64,000 nt of DNA from DATCLS01 sp035265325 (GCA_035265325.1 DATFOS010000154.1:1-64000), one strand, 5' to 3'. Positions 7,354 to 15,914 are shown, counted from the first letter of the stretch. Notes: generated by a model from the letters alone, not told the origin. Numbers and translations: made by a program.

Positions 7354-7920
7354 GCCTCGGGCTGCCGGCCCCCGGGATCGTAGGCCGCCCTCGGGGCCCG
7401 GCCGGCCCACGTCGACGGGGAGGGCGGCGAGCACCTCCGCCACGGCGGCGGCGACGCCGTCGGCGTCCGTGCCGTCGCTGTCGACCGTGGCGTCGGCCAC
7501 CGCGGCGTAGCCGTCGTGGCGGCGAGCCGCAAGCTCCTGGACCCGCGCCAGGGGGTCGTCGCCCAGGGCGCGGCGGTGGTCCTTCCCCTCCAGGCGGCCG
7601 GCCAGCACACCCGCCGGTGCGCGCAGCCACACCACGAACGGCTCGGTGAGGGCGGCGGCGGCCCGGGGGTCGTCCACCACGCTGGCGGCGGCGGCGATCA
7701 CGCTGGGCTCGGCGGACGCCAGCGAGCCGAGGAGGTGCTCCGCCTCCCAGGCGTGCAGGGCGTCGACGCCTTCGGTGGCCGCCAGCTCGCGTCCCCGGAT
7801 GCCGCGCTCGGCGGCCAGGTCGTCGTCGCTGTCCCGCAGCGGGCGGCCGAGCGCCTCTGCGACCCCGCGCCCGACGCTCGACTTCCCCACACCCATCGGA
7901 CCGACGAGGACGACGTGCAC
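7350..7920 (-). CDS. Shikimate-kinase-like P-loop kinase, 3' end ambiguous (frameshift or fusion)
   Basis: Starts at GTG 7920 (VHVVLVGPMGVGKSSVGRG). The Walker A GPMGVGKSS, the DSDDD acidic cluster and an R-x3-Y lid element place it in the shikimate kinase fold. The shikimate-binding arginine region (FR) and the GGG loop (here VIAAAASVV) are lost, so shikimate as substrate is doubtful. In its own frame there is no stop before the permease starting at 7353. In the +1 frame the tail reads AYDPGGRQPEA and stops at 7350, overlapping the permease ATG. GTG 7920 to that stop spans 571 nt, not a multiple of three, consistent with a one-base shift in a GGCCGGCC-rich tract near 7390-7410. Length about 190 residues, normal for the family. 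Confidence 0.65.
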
Positions 7921-7961
7921 GGGCGGAAGCCTGCCCCCCGCCGGGAGGAGGGAAACCCCGC

Positions 7962-8654
7962 TCAATCGGCCGGGCCGGACCAGGGCTCCGCGCGCGGGGC
8001 GTCGTAGTGCACGCCCACGTCCTCGCCCCGGATGGCGGCGAACGCCAGGCGCCGCCACTGGTCGGCGCCGGCGAGCGGCTCGGGCAGGGCCTCCTCGGCG
8101 AACCAGCCGACGTCGCGCGTCTCGAGCGGGTGCGCCTTCAGCGACCCGCCGGTGGCCCGGCACAGGAACACGAGGCTGTACAGCGGCACCCGGGTGAAGC
8201 CGAGGCGCAGGCCGTCCAGTACGGCGATCAGGCGCAGCGGCTCGCACGTGATGCCGGTCTCCTCGCCGACCTCCTTCACCGCGATCTCGCTGGCGGAGTA
8301 GCCGACGTCGGCCCAGCCGGTGGGGTAGAGCCAGATGCCCGAGTCGGCCCGCTGGACGAGCAGGATCTCGCCGGCATCGTTGTGCACGACGGCCCCGACG
8401 GCGACCTTCGGGGTGACGTAGCCGGCCACGCCCTCGTCGGCGCCCTTCATCCACTCCTCGATGTAGTGCTCGGCGTCGAAACCCTCGTCGGCCTGGGCGG
8501 CGGCGCGGATGTCACCGGCCACGGCCAGGACCTCCTCGAAGCGCTCGCGCTCGTACAGGCTCTGGGTGAAGCCGAGGCCGGTGCGGGCGATGCCCGAGAG
8601 CGCCTCGGCCCAGCGGACCAGATCCTGGCGGTTCGGGGGTAGCCGCTCGCTCAC
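7962..8654 (-). CDS. Nudix hydrolase
   Basis: 230 residues. Residues 1-75 form a helical N-terminal domain seen in ADP-ribose-pyrophosphatase-like YjhB proteins; the Nudix fold starts at about 83. The Nudix box is GWADVGYSASEIAVKE followed by VGEETGI: the metal-binding EE pair is present, but the first glutamate of GX5E is tyrosine and the RE arginine is lysine. Similar changes occur in this subfamily. Substrate is probably a nucleoside diphosphate linked to another group. GTG 8654 is preceded at 7 nt by TAGGGT, with no Shine-Dalgarno. The kinase-like gene starts 41 nt downstream. Confidence 0.85.
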   Translation of the reverse strand: MSERLPPNRQDLVRWAEALSGIARTGLGFTQSLYERERFEEVLAVAGDIRAAAQADEGFDAEHYIEEWMKGADEGVAGYVTPKVAVGAVVHNDAGEILLVQRADSGIWLYPTGWADVGYSASEIAVKEVGEETGITCEPLRLIAVLDGLRLGFTRVPLYSLVFLCRATGGSLKAHPLETRDVGWFAEEALPEPLAGADQWRRLAFAAIRGEDVGVHYDAPRAEPWSGPAD

Positions 8655-8661
8655 GACGCGG

Positions 8662-8667
8662 ACCCTA
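8662..8667 (-). promoter_or_regulatory. -10 hexamer TAGGGT, leaderless Nudix gene
   Basis: Minus-strand TAGGGT with a 7-nt gap to GTG 8654, in the short gap after glnD. No ribosome-binding site. Confidence 0.45.
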
Positions 8668-8688
8668 TCGCCACGCTCGCGGCGGGCC

Positions 8689-10998
8689 TCAGACGGGCGT
8701 GGCCAGGGCGTGGAGCAGCGCCCGCTCGGCCTCGGCGAGGAACGCGGGGTCGGTCACCTTCCGGCCGTCCGGGCCGCGCACGTAGAACGAGTCGACCACC
8801 TGTGGCCCGAGCGTCTGGACGGCGGCGAACGTGATGTCGAGGTCGAGCTCGCTGAGCGCCCGGGTGATCCGGTAGAGCACGCCGAGCGCGTCGGCGGCGT
8901 GGACCTCGACCACCGTGGCGTCCTCGCTGGCCTCGAGGTCGAAGCGGACCTCGGGTTCCACGGGCTCGCCCAGCGCCTCCGGGCGCGGCCGCGCCCCGTA
9001 CGTCTTGACGCGCTGGGACAGGCGGGCCCGCAGGGCGAGCTGGCCGGCCAGGGCGCGCTCGAGGTCGGCGACCGGCTTGTCCCAGGAGAAGGCCGGCCCG
9101 AAGCTCGACTGGACCCGGAACGACTGCAGCGCCCACCCCCCGTCGGTCGTGGCGGCGGCGGCGAGGACGTCGAGCCCGTGCAGCGCCAGCACGCCCGCCA
9201 CCCGGCTGAACAGGCCGCTGCGGTCGGGCGTGACCACCGTGATCCGGTCGCCGTCGGTCACGATCCGCTGCCGGCCGGCGGCGAGGAGGGCGACCTGCTC
9301 GGGCGTCGGGAACTGCTCGCCGGGAGTCGGGGCCGCCGCGGGGGCGTCGCCGAGGGCGTGCGACACGAGGGAGACCAGCCGGCGGACGAGGCCGGCCTTC
9401 CAGTCACTCCAGGCGGCGGGCCCCGTCGACCGCGAGTCGGCCTCGGTCAGCGCCGCCAGCAACTCGAGGACCTCGACCGAGCCCACCGCCGCCGCCACAC
9501 CGTCGATCACCAGCGGGTCGTCGAGGTCGCGCCGGGTGGCCACGTCCGGCAGGAGCAGGTGGTGCCGGCACATCGCCACGAGGACGTCGGTGTCCGCGGC
9601 GTCGAGTCCCAGGCGCGGCCCGATGCGCCCCAGCAGCTCGACGCCGGCCGCGGTGTGGTCGCCCGGGTAGCCCTTGCCGATGTCGTGGAGCAGGGCGCCG
9701 AGCACGAGCAGGTCGGGCCGCCGCACCCGGCCGGCGAGCGCCGCCGCTTGGACGGCGGCCTCCCACAAGTGCCGGTCGACCGTGTACGTGTGGTAGGCGT
9801 TGCGCTGGGGCTTGGAGCGCACCGCCTCCCATTCCGGCAGGTAGCGCTCCCAGGCGCCCTGCTGGTCGAGCGCCTCCAGCAGCAGGATGGCGGGCGGCCC
9901 GGTCAGCAGCAGGTCGACCAGCGCCCGGCGGACGTCGGGCGGCCACGGCTCGGTTGGCGTGGGGGCCTCGGCGGCCAGCCGGTCGAGGCTGCGCCGGTCG
10001 AGCTGGGTGGACCGCCCGGCGGCCAGGGCGGCGGCCCGGAGCGGCAGGGCGGGGTCGGCGGCGACGTCGGCGTCCTCGGTGATGTGGACCTCGCCGTCGC
10101 GCAGGGCCAGCCCCGGCGCCAGCGGCCGTTCGCGCTGCGCCCGGGCCAGCGGCCCGGTGAGCGAGCTCTCGATGCGGGCCCAGGCGTCGTCGCTGGTCCA
10201 GGCGATCGTCCGGGCGGCGGTGGCCACCTCGCGCATCATGTCGTCGGCGTGCTCGTAGCCCAGCGCCTGGGACACGGCGTCCTGCTCCTGGAGCAGCACG
10301 CGGTCGCCGGCCCGCCCGGTCCGCCGGTGCAGCTCGACCCGCACGGCGAGGAGCAGCTCGTAGCCGGCGTCGAGCGGGGCCTGGTCGGCGTCCCACAGGA
10401 TCGAGCGGGCCGCCTGCGCCCACCGGAGGCCCTGGACGTCGCGCAGGCCGCCCCGGCCCTCCTTGAGGTCGGGCTCGAGCAGGAAGGCCACCTCGCCCGC
10501 CTTGCGGTGCCGCGCCCGGGTGCGCTCGGCCATGGTCCCGAGCCAGCGGCGGGACCGCTTGCGCCACTGCAGCTCGGCCTTGCCCGCCAGCTCGTCGCTC
10601 AGCGCCCGGTCGCCGGCCAGGTGTCGGACGTCGAGCAGCGAGGTGGCGGTGTCGAGGTCGTCGGCCGCCAGGGCCAGCGCCTCCTTCACGGTCCGGACGG
10701 CGTGGCCGAGCTTCAGGCCCTGGTCCCAGATCGGGTACCAGAGCCGGTCGGCCAGCTCGCCGATGTCGGTCCGCCCCCGGTACAGGAGCACGACGTCGAT
10801 GTCGGACTGCAGGGACAGCTCGGCCCGCCCGTAGCCGCCGACGGCGACGAGGGCCACCCGCGCCAGGTCGGGCTCGGCAGCCGCCACGAACAGCTCGGCG
10901 AGCCACCGGTCGACCTCGGCCGTCCAGGCCGCGCACAGCTGGCGGCCGACGAGCGAGTCGTCGGCCGCCAGCTGGTCACGCAGCGCCGAAATGCTCAA
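8689..10998 (-). CDS. glnD: [Protein-PII] uridylyltransferase / uridylyl-removing enzyme
   Basis: 769 residues. The nucleotidyltransferase motif GGYGRAELSLQSDIDVVLL lies near residues 54-72. An HD phosphohydrolase domain follows in the middle (HTYTVDRHLWEA, ALLHDIGKGYPGDHTAAG), and two ACT domains end the protein (VVTPDRSGLFSRVAGVLALH; VHAADALGVLYRITRALSE). It modifies and demodifies PII according to glutamine; in actinobacteria this may be adenylylation rather than uridylylation. The only suitable start is TTG 10998, which overlaps the glnB stop (TTGA), so translation is probably coupled. It is the last gene of amtB-glnB-glnD. Confidence 0.93.
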   Translation of the reverse strand: MSISALRDQLAADDSLVGRQLCAAWTAEVDRWLAELFVAAAEPDLARVALVAVGGYGRAELSLQSDIDVVLLYRGRTDIGELADRLWYPIWDQGLKLGHAVRTVKEALALAADDLDTATSLLDVRHLAGDRALSDELAGKAELQWRKRSRRWLGTMAERTRARHRKAGEVAFLLEPDLKEGRGGLRDVQGLRWAQAARSILWDADQAPLDAGYELLLAVRVELHRRTGRAGDRVLLQEQDAVSQALGYEHADDMMREVATAARTIAWTSDDAWARIESSLTGPLARAQRERPLAPGLALRDGEVHITEDADVAADPALPLRAAALAAGRSTQLDRRSLDRLAAEAPTPTEPWPPDVRRALVDLLLTGPPAILLLEALDQQGAWERYLPEWEAVRSKPQRNAYHTYTVDRHLWEAAVQAAALAGRVRRPDLLVLGALLHDIGKGYPGDHTAAGVELLGRIGPRLGLDAADTDVLVAMCRHHLLLPDVATRRDLDDPLVIDGVAAAVGSVEVLELLAALTEADSRSTGPAAWSDWKAGLVRRLVSLVSHALGDAPAAAPTPGEQFPTPEQVALLAAGRQRIVTDGDRITVVTPDRSGLFSRVAGVLALHGLDVLAAAATTDGGWALQSFRVQSSFGPAFSWDKPVADLERALAGQLALRARLSQRVKTYGARPRPEALGEPVEPEVRFDLEASEDATVVEVHAADALGVLYRITRALSELDLDITFAAVQTLGPQVVDSFYVRGPDGRKVTDPAFLAEAERALLHALATPV

Positions 10999-11333
10999 AG
11001 GGCGTCGGTGTCGAGCTCGCCCGTCCGGATGCGCACGACCCTGGTCACGTCGGTGACCCAGATCTTCCCGTCGCCGATCTTGTCGGTCCGGGCGGCGGCG
11101 ACGATGGCGTCGACGATGGCCCCCTCCCCGACGTCGTCGGCGACGACCTCGATGCGCACCTTGGGGACGAAGTCGACGGTGTACTCGGCACCCCGGTACA
11201 CCTCCGTGTGGCCGGACTGGCGCCCGAAGCCCTGGACCTCGGTGACGGTCATGCCGGCCACCCCCACGTCCTTGAGGGCCGACTTCACCTCGTCGAGCTT
11301 GTGGGGCTTGATGGTTGCGGTGATGAGCTTCAT
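10995..11333 (-). CDS. glnB: Nitrogen regulatory protein PII (GlnB/GlnK type)
   Basis: 112 residues, exact family length. Start MKLITATIKPHKLDEVKSAL; the T-loop RGAEYTVDFVPKVRIEVV carries the modifiable tyrosine near position 51; the C-terminal signature GDGKIWVTDVTRVVRIRTGE is complete. PII is a trimer that reads ATP/ADP and 2-oxoglutarate and blocks AmtB when nitrogen is plentiful. It starts 8 nt after amtB and overlaps glnD by four bases. Being beside amtB it behaves as GlnK. Confidence 0.97.
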   Translation of the reverse strand: MKLITATIKPHKLDEVKSALKDVGVAGMTVTEVQGFGRQSGHTEVYRGAEYTVDFVPKVRIEVVADDVGEGAIVDAIVAAARTDKIGDGKIWVTDVTRVVRIRTGELDTDAL

Positions 11334-11341
11334 CGGTCCTC

Positions 11342-12604
11342 TCAGAACATCGCGTAGGCGTTCTCGGCGTGTTGCGTGATGTCGAGGCCTGCGTCCTCGT
11401 CATCCTCGCTCACGCGAATCCCGATCATGACGTCCAGCGCCTTGGCGATGACGAACGACACCACGAACGAGAAGGCGATGGTGGCGACCGCGGCGACGAG
11501 CTGGTCGAGGAACAGGTCGGCGCCGCCACCGAAGAACAGCCCGTCGAAGCCGAACTCGTTGATCGACGTGTCGGCGAACAGGCCCAACAGCAGCGTGCCG
11601 ACGAGGCCGCCCACGAGGTGGACGCCGACGACGTCGAGGCTGTCGTCGTAGCCGAAGCGGGTCTTCAGCGAGATCGCCAGGTAGCAGAGGACGCCCGTGA
11701 CCGCACCGATGGCGAGAGGGGCGAGGCCGCCGACGAAGCCAGCGCACGGCGTGATGGCGACGAGGCCGGCCACCGCACCCGAGGCGGCGCCCAGGGTGGT
11801 GGCGCGGCCGTCCTTGAGCCTCTCCACGACCAGCCAGCCGAGCATGGCGGCCGAGGCGGCGAGGAAGGTGTTCATCAGGGCCTGGGCGGCGAGGCCGTTG
11901 GCGGCCAGGGCCGAGCCGGCGTTGAAGCCGAACCAGCCGAACCACAGGATGCCGGTGCCGAGCAGGGTCAGGGGCAGGCTGTGCGGGGGCATGGGCTCGT
12001 CCGGCCAGCCCTTGCGCCGGCCCAGGACCAGGATGACGGCCAGTGCCGCCGCGCCGGCGTTCATGTGGACGACGGCGCCGCCGGCGAAGTCGAGGGCGCC
12101 CATGTCGGTGATCCAGCCGCCGCCGAAGACCCAGTGGCCCACGGGGACGTACACGAGCAGCAGCCACAGCCCGATGAACAGGGCGTAGGCGCTGAACTTC
12201 ATGCGGTCTGCCGTGGCCCCCGAGATCAGCGCCGGCGTGATGATGGCGAACGTCATCTGGTAGGCGGCGAAGAGCACCAGCGGGATGGTCAGGCCGAGCT
12301 GGAGCCCGTCGGGCGAGCCGAGGACGACCGGGTCGAGGGCCACGTCGCGGAGGCCGATGAAGTCGAAGTTGCCGATGACGCCGGCGTTGCCGAAGTCACC
12401 GAAGACGAGCGTGAAGCCGATCAGCGCCCACAGCACGGCGATGAGGCCCATGGCGAAGAAGTTCTGCATGAGCATGCCGAGGACGTTCTTCGAGCGCACC
12501 ATGCCGCCGTAGAAGAACGCCAGGCCTGGCGTCATGAAGAGGACGAGTGCCGTGGAGATCAACATCCACGCGGTGTCGCCGGCACTGAGCTCACCCAGTT
12601 CCAT
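11342..12604 (-). CDS. amtB: Ammonium transporter
   Basis: 420 residues with about eleven membrane segments. Conserved blocks: FYGGMVRSKNVLGMLMQNFF, the pore region FAGGAVVHMNAGAAALAV with its first pore histidine, WFGWFGFNAGSALAANG and DDSLDVVGVHLVGGLVGTLL with the second histidine region. It conducts ammonium/ammonia across the cytoplasmic membrane. ATG 12604 is preceded by AAAGGA with 5 nt spacing. First gene of the amtB-glnB-glnD operon. The acidic tail SEDDEDAGLDITQHAENAYA is typical of Amt proteins. Confidence 0.96.
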   Translation of the reverse strand: MELGELSAGDTAWMLISTALVLFMTPGLAFFYGGMVRSKNVLGMLMQNFFAMGLIAVLWALIGFTLVFGDFGNAGVIGNFDFIGLRDVALDPVVLGSPDGLQLGLTIPLVLFAAYQMTFAIITPALISGATADRMKFSAYALFIGLWLLLVYVPVGHWVFGGGWITDMGALDFAGGAVVHMNAGAAALAVILVLGRRKGWPDEPMPPHSLPLTLLGTGILWFGWFGFNAGSALAANGLAAQALMNTFLAASAAMLGWLVVERLKDGRATTLGAASGAVAGLVAITPCAGFVGGLAPLAIGAVTGVLCYLAISLKTRFGYDDSLDVVGVHLVGGLVGTLLLGLFADTSINEFGFDGLFFGGGADLFLDQLVAAVATIAFSFVVSFVIAKALDVMIGIRVSEDDEDAGLDITQHAENAYAMF

Positions 12605-12689
12605 GCGGATCCTTTCGCGAGGCTTACGAAACGGCGCAAGCGTGCGGTGAGGAGGTTTCTCCCGTTTGTCCGCTCTGTTGCCTCTGGGT

Positions 12690-12706
12690 GAACGGGCCGC
12701 CCGTTC
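12690..12706 (-). terminator. Hairpin after the flavoprotein gene
   Basis: GAACGGG-CCG-CCCGTTC, a perfect 7-bp stem four bases after the stop of the oxidoreductase gene, with no clear T-run. The rest of the 105-base gap to amtB holds the amtB ribosome site and no convincing promoter. Confidence 0.4.
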
Positions 12707-12709
12707 GGG

Positions 12710-14086
12710 CTACGACGCGGGTGAACCGTCGAGCAGCTTCACGAGCCGCCGGGCGACGAGGTGGACCGGGTCCCACACCGGCCCGAACGGCGGGGCGTAG
12801 CCGAGGTCGAGCTCGACCACGTCGTCGACGGTCATGCCGGCCCACATGGCCGTCGCGAGGACGTCGATGCGCTTGGCCGCCCCCTCGCGGCCCACGACCT
12901 GGGCGCCGATGACGCGGCGGGTGACCCGTTCGGCCAGCGCCTTCACGGTGATGCGCTCGGCGTCCGGGAAGTAGCCGGCCCGGCTCGTGGCGTGGACGGT
13001 CGCCGCGACGTAGCCGAAGCCGTACTGCTCGGCCTCCCGCTCGCTCAGCCCGGTGCGGCCCACCTCGGTGCGACACATCCGGCTGACGGCGGTGCCCAGC
13101 ACGCCGGGGAAGGAGGCGTAGTCGCCGGCCAGGTTGATGCCGGCGACCCGGCCCTGCTTGTTGGCCACGGTCCCGAGGGGGATGTGGACCGGCTCGCGGG
13201 CGATGACGTGGAACGACTCGCAGCAGTCCCCGGCGGCGAACACGCCGTCGGCCGACGTGCGCTGGCGGCGGTCGACCCGCACGGCGTCGCGCACCCCCAG
13301 CTCGACGCCGGCCGCGCCCAGCAGCGCGCTGTTGGGCCGCACGCCCAGGCCGAGGATCACCACGTCGGCGGGGAAGGATTCGCCGCCCGCCACCACCGTC
13401 CCGCCGGGGGTGTCCCCGCCGGCCGCCTCGACGCCCTCCACCTCCGTGGACAGGCGGACGTCCACGCCGACCTTGCGGGCCTCGTCCGCCAGCGGCGCCG
13501 CCATGTCGGCGTCGAGGGTGGGCATGAGCTGGTCCGACGCCGTCAGCAGCGTGACGTCGCCGCCCCGCTGGGCGAACGACTCGGCCATCTCGACGCCGAT
13601 GTAGCCGCCGCCGACGATGACGGCCCGCGTGCCGCCCGCGTCCTGCACCCGCTCGATGAGGCGGGCGGCGTCGTCGAGCGTCTGCACGCCGTGGACGAAC
13701 GGCAGGTCGAGGCCGGGCAACGGCGGCCGCACCGGGACCGCGCCGGTGGCCACGTGGAGCTGGTCGTAGGGCAGGCGGACGGTCCGCCCCGCGATGTGGT
13801 CCCAGGCCTCGACCTCGCCGGCGTCGAGGTCGAGCGCCCGGACCTCGTGGCCCGTGCGCACGTCGACGCCGTGCTCGTCCCGGAACGACTGGGGCGTGCG
13901 GGCCACCAGGTCGTCGATGTCGTCGACGATGCCCCCCACCAGGTACGGGATGCCGCACGCCGAGTAGCTCGTCCACGTGGTGCGCTCGAGGACGACCACC
14001 TCGACCTCGGGCCGGCGCCGGCGGACCTGCATGGCGGCACTCATGCCGGCGGCGTCCCCACCCACCACGACGAGTCGTTCGGTCAT
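12710..14086 (-). CDS. FAD-dependent CoA-disulfide-reductase-like oxidoreductase
   Basis: 458 residues. FAD-binding GGDAAGMSAAMQ at the N-terminus, then a single redox cysteine near residue 44 in SYSACGIPYLVGG, the hallmark of CoA-disulfide reductases and related persulfide/peroxide enzymes. A second dinucleotide fold (AVIVGGGYIGVEMAE, about 163-177) binds NAD(P)H; FAAGDCCES is the second FAD motif, and a dimerisation domain fills the C-terminus (LAERVTRRVIGAQVVG). Likely reduces CoA disulfide or persulfides. ATG 14086 has TACCCT 6 nt before it and no Shine-Dalgarno. Confidence 0.85.
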   Translation of the reverse strand: MTERLVVVGGDAAGMSAAMQVRRRRPEVEVVVLERTTWTSYSACGIPYLVGGIVDDIDDLVARTPQSFRDEHGVDVRTGHEVRALDLDAGEVEAWDHIAGRTVRLPYDQLHVATGAVPVRPPLPGLDLPFVHGVQTLDDAARLIERVQDAGGTRAVIVGGGYIGVEMAESFAQRGGDVTLLTASDQLMPTLDADMAAPLADEARKVGVDVRLSTEVEGVEAAGGDTPGGTVVAGGESFPADVVILGLGVRPNSALLGAAGVELGVRDAVRVDRRQRTSADGVFAAGDCCESFHVIAREPVHIPLGTVANKQGRVAGINLAGDYASFPGVLGTAVSRMCRTEVGRTGLSEREAEQYGFGYVAATVHATSRAGYFPDAERITVKALAERVTRRVIGAQVVGREGAAKRIDVLATAMWAGMTVDDVVELDLGYAPPFGPVWDPVHLVARRLVKLLDGSPAS

Positions 14087-14092
14087 GCGGGA

Positions 14093-14098
14093 AGGGTA
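14093..14098 (-). promoter_or_regulatory. -10 hexamer TACCCT, leaderless flavoprotein gene
   Basis: Minus-strand TACCCT, 6-nt gap TCCCGC, ATG 14086. Predicted leaderless. Confidence 0.45.
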
Positions 14099-14107
14099 CG
14101 GATCGGG

Positions 14108-14611
14108 CTACCGCTTGCCCTCGCGCCGGCGCCGGGCCAGGTGGACGTGCGCCTTGGCCGCCCCCCACACCAGCCCCGGCTCGTGGAGGGCCGGGTCGAC
14201 GTCGGCGAAGCTGGCCGGGCTGAGGTCGTAGGGATCGTCGGGGAAGGACCGCTCGCGGAACTCGTCCCGCGCCACCGGCCGGGCCCCGGCGCGCCGCAGC
14301 ACGGCCGTCGGGTAGGCGACCAGGGACCGGAGGACGGCGAGCGGCGTCCCGGCCTGCTCGTCGACGTCGGTGACGAGCAGCGCCCGCAGGCGCGCCACGC
14401 CGTCCCGGGCGGCCGCCTGGGACGCCGTGCGCACCTGCTCGTCGATGTCCTGCTCGTCGGCCGGGACGGCACCCTGCGCCGCCAGCGTCCCCGCCACCGA
14501 GCGGGCCACCCACCGGGGGATCGCCTCGCCGGCCGCCTCGACCAGTGCTTCGGCGTACCGCGCCAGGGCCTCGGCGTCGGCAGGGTCGTCCAGGGGGTGG
14601 GACTCGGCCAT
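14108..14611 (-). CDS. Unrecognised protein
   Basis: 167 residues, soluble, without a signal peptide or membrane segment. It is rich in helix-forming residues with two proline-containing stretches (RSFPDDPYDLSPASFADVDP) and a basic tail LARRRREGKR. I recognise no family. The codon pattern (third positions almost all G/C) supports a real gene. It diverges from the next gene by only 26 bp. TACCTT lies 8 nt before the ATG, so it may be leaderless. It ends 21 nt before the flavoprotein gene. Confidence 0.65.
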   Translation of the reverse strand: MAESHPLDDPADAEALARYAEALVEAAGEAIPRWVARSVAGTLAAQGAVPADEQDIDEQVRTASQAAARDGVARLRALLVTDVDEQAGTPLAVLRSLVAYPTAVLRRAGARPVARDEFRERSFPDDPYDLSPASFADVDPALHEPGLVWGAAKAHVHLARRRREGKR

Positions 14612-14619
14612 GGCGGACC

Positions 14620-14629
14620 AAGGTAGAAC
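14620..14629. promoter_or_regulatory. Overlapping divergent -10 hexamers
   Basis: On the minus strand TACCTT (14625-14620) lies 8 nt before ATG 14611; on the plus strand TAGAAC (14624-14629) lies 8 nt before GTG 14638. The two hexamers share two base pairs in a 26-bp intergenic space. Confidence 0.35.
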
Positions 14630-14637
14630 TGCAGGTC

Positions 14638-14937
14638 GTGCGGATCCGTGCGCTGTCGGTCTTCGAGGGTGTCGTCTACCACAGCGCCTGCGTGGATCCC
14701 GCCAACCCCTGCCGTCCGGTCCTTGAGGTCGACGCCCTGCTCCGGCCGGGCGACGCCGACGCAGAGTCCGGCCCGCTGCTGCTCACGGTCGCCGAGTACG
14801 CCGTCATGGTCGGCGACGAGCTCACCGCCCGGCGCTGCGTGGCCGAGCTGGCGGCCAAGGGCCGGATCGTCGAGCGCCTCGGCGTGTCGCACGTGGCGTT
14901 CCCCACGTGGACGCTGGCGGAGCCGCCCGAGGACTGA
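14638..14937 (+). CDS. Unrecognised small protein
   Basis: 99 residues from GTG 14638; an upstream in-frame extension to 14545 would overlap the divergent gene and looks like its shadow. Contains YHSACVDPANPCRPV with two cysteines, then an amphipathic helical C-terminal half (LTVAEYAVMVGDELTARRCV). No known family. The frame has the G/C-ending codon bias of the neighbours. Convergent with larE (46-bp gap). Confidence 0.55.
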   Translation: MRIRALSVFEGVVYHSACVDPANPCRPVLEVDALLRPGDADAESGPLLLTVAEYAVMVGDELTARRCVAELAAKGRIVERLGVSHVAFPTWTLAEPPED

Positions 14938-14983
14938 GCGCCGCGGCCGGGCGCCGGGACCCTCGGACCGCGGGCCCCGCCGG

Positions 14984-15838
14984 CTACAGGTCGAGCGCGG
15001 CGTTCAGGTTGCCGGAGCGGAGGCCCTCGAGGTCGAGCGTGGCGTAGCGGTACCCGGCCCGGCGCACCGCCTCCACGACCGCCTCGCGGGCGGCCACGAC
15101 GTCGGCCAGCCGGTCGATCGGGACCTCGAGGCGGGCCAGCTCGCCGTAGTGGCGCACCCGCAGCTCGGCGAAGCCCAGCCGGTGCAGCGCGGCCTCGGCC
15201 CGCTCGACGGCGGACAGGCGGCCCAGGGTCACCGGCGTGCCGTAGGGCAGGCGCGAGGCAAGGCACGCGGCGGCCGGCTTGTCCCACGTCCGCAGGCCCA
15301 GCCGGCGGGACCAGGCCCGCACGTCGGCCTTCGTGAAGCCGGCCGCGACGAGGGGGAATTCGGCCCCGTGCTCGGCGGCCGCCCGCTGCCCCGGCCGGTG
15401 GTCGCCGAGGTCGTCCAGGTTGACGCCAAGCACCGCGGTCCCGCCCTCGGCGGCGACGACCGGGCCCAGGTGCCGCATCAGCTCGTCCTTGCACCAGTAG
15501 CAGCGGTCCGCGTCGTTGCGGACATAGGCGGCCCGCCCCAGCTCGTCGGTGGACACCTCCCGCCAGCGCAGCCCCCACTCGGCGGCGAGGGCGGCGCAGT
15601 CGGCGCGCTCGTCGCCCGCCAGGGACGGGGACACCGCCGTGACCGCCAGCGCCCCGTCGACCCCGAGGGTGTCGTGAGCGACCCAGGCCAGGAACGACGA
15701 GTCGGCGCCGCCGGAGAAGGCGACCACCACCCGGCCCAGGCGGCGGAGCTCGTCACGCAACGCGTCGAGGGAGGCAGGGGCCGACTCGTACCCGCGACCG
15801 GTCTGGTCGTGCAGCGCCGGAGCGCCCGAAATGGACAT
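14984..15838 (-). CDS. larE: ATP-dependent sacrificial sulfur transferase LarE
   Basis: 284 residues. The PP-loop AFSGGADSSFLAWVA lies near residue 40, CYWCKDEL near 125, and KPAAACLASRLPYGTPV near 185 contains the cysteine that donates its own sulfur. LarE adenylates and thiolates the pyridinium dicarboxylate precursor of the nickel-pincer cofactor of lactate racemase-type enzymes. No larA, larB or larC is in the window, so the target is unknown. ATG 15838 has AAGGA 9 nt upstream. Confidence 0.9.
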   Translation of the reverse strand: MSISGAPALHDQTGRGYESAPASLDALRDELRRLGRVVVAFSGGADSSFLAWVAHDTLGVDGALAVTAVSPSLAGDERADCAALAAEWGLRWREVSTDELGRAAYVRNDADRCYWCKDELMRHLGPVVAAEGGTAVLGVNLDDLGDHRPGQRAAAEHGAEFPLVAAGFTKADVRAWSRRLGLRTWDKPAAACLASRLPYGTPVTLGRLSAVERAEAALHRLGFAELRVRHYGELARLEVPIDRLADVVAAREAVVEAVRRAGYRYATLDLEGLRSGNLNAALDL

Positions 15839-15914
15839 CGTGACCGATCCTTAACGCGATCGACGGGCAGACCGCAACGTCGGCGGGGTCCCGGATGGTA
15901 GACCTGTGGCCCGC

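Noticed and set aside
12605..12709. GlnR-type box upstream of amtB
   Set aside because: GTTTC- and GAAAC-like pentamers occur, but the required spacing and GTnAC partners do not fit.
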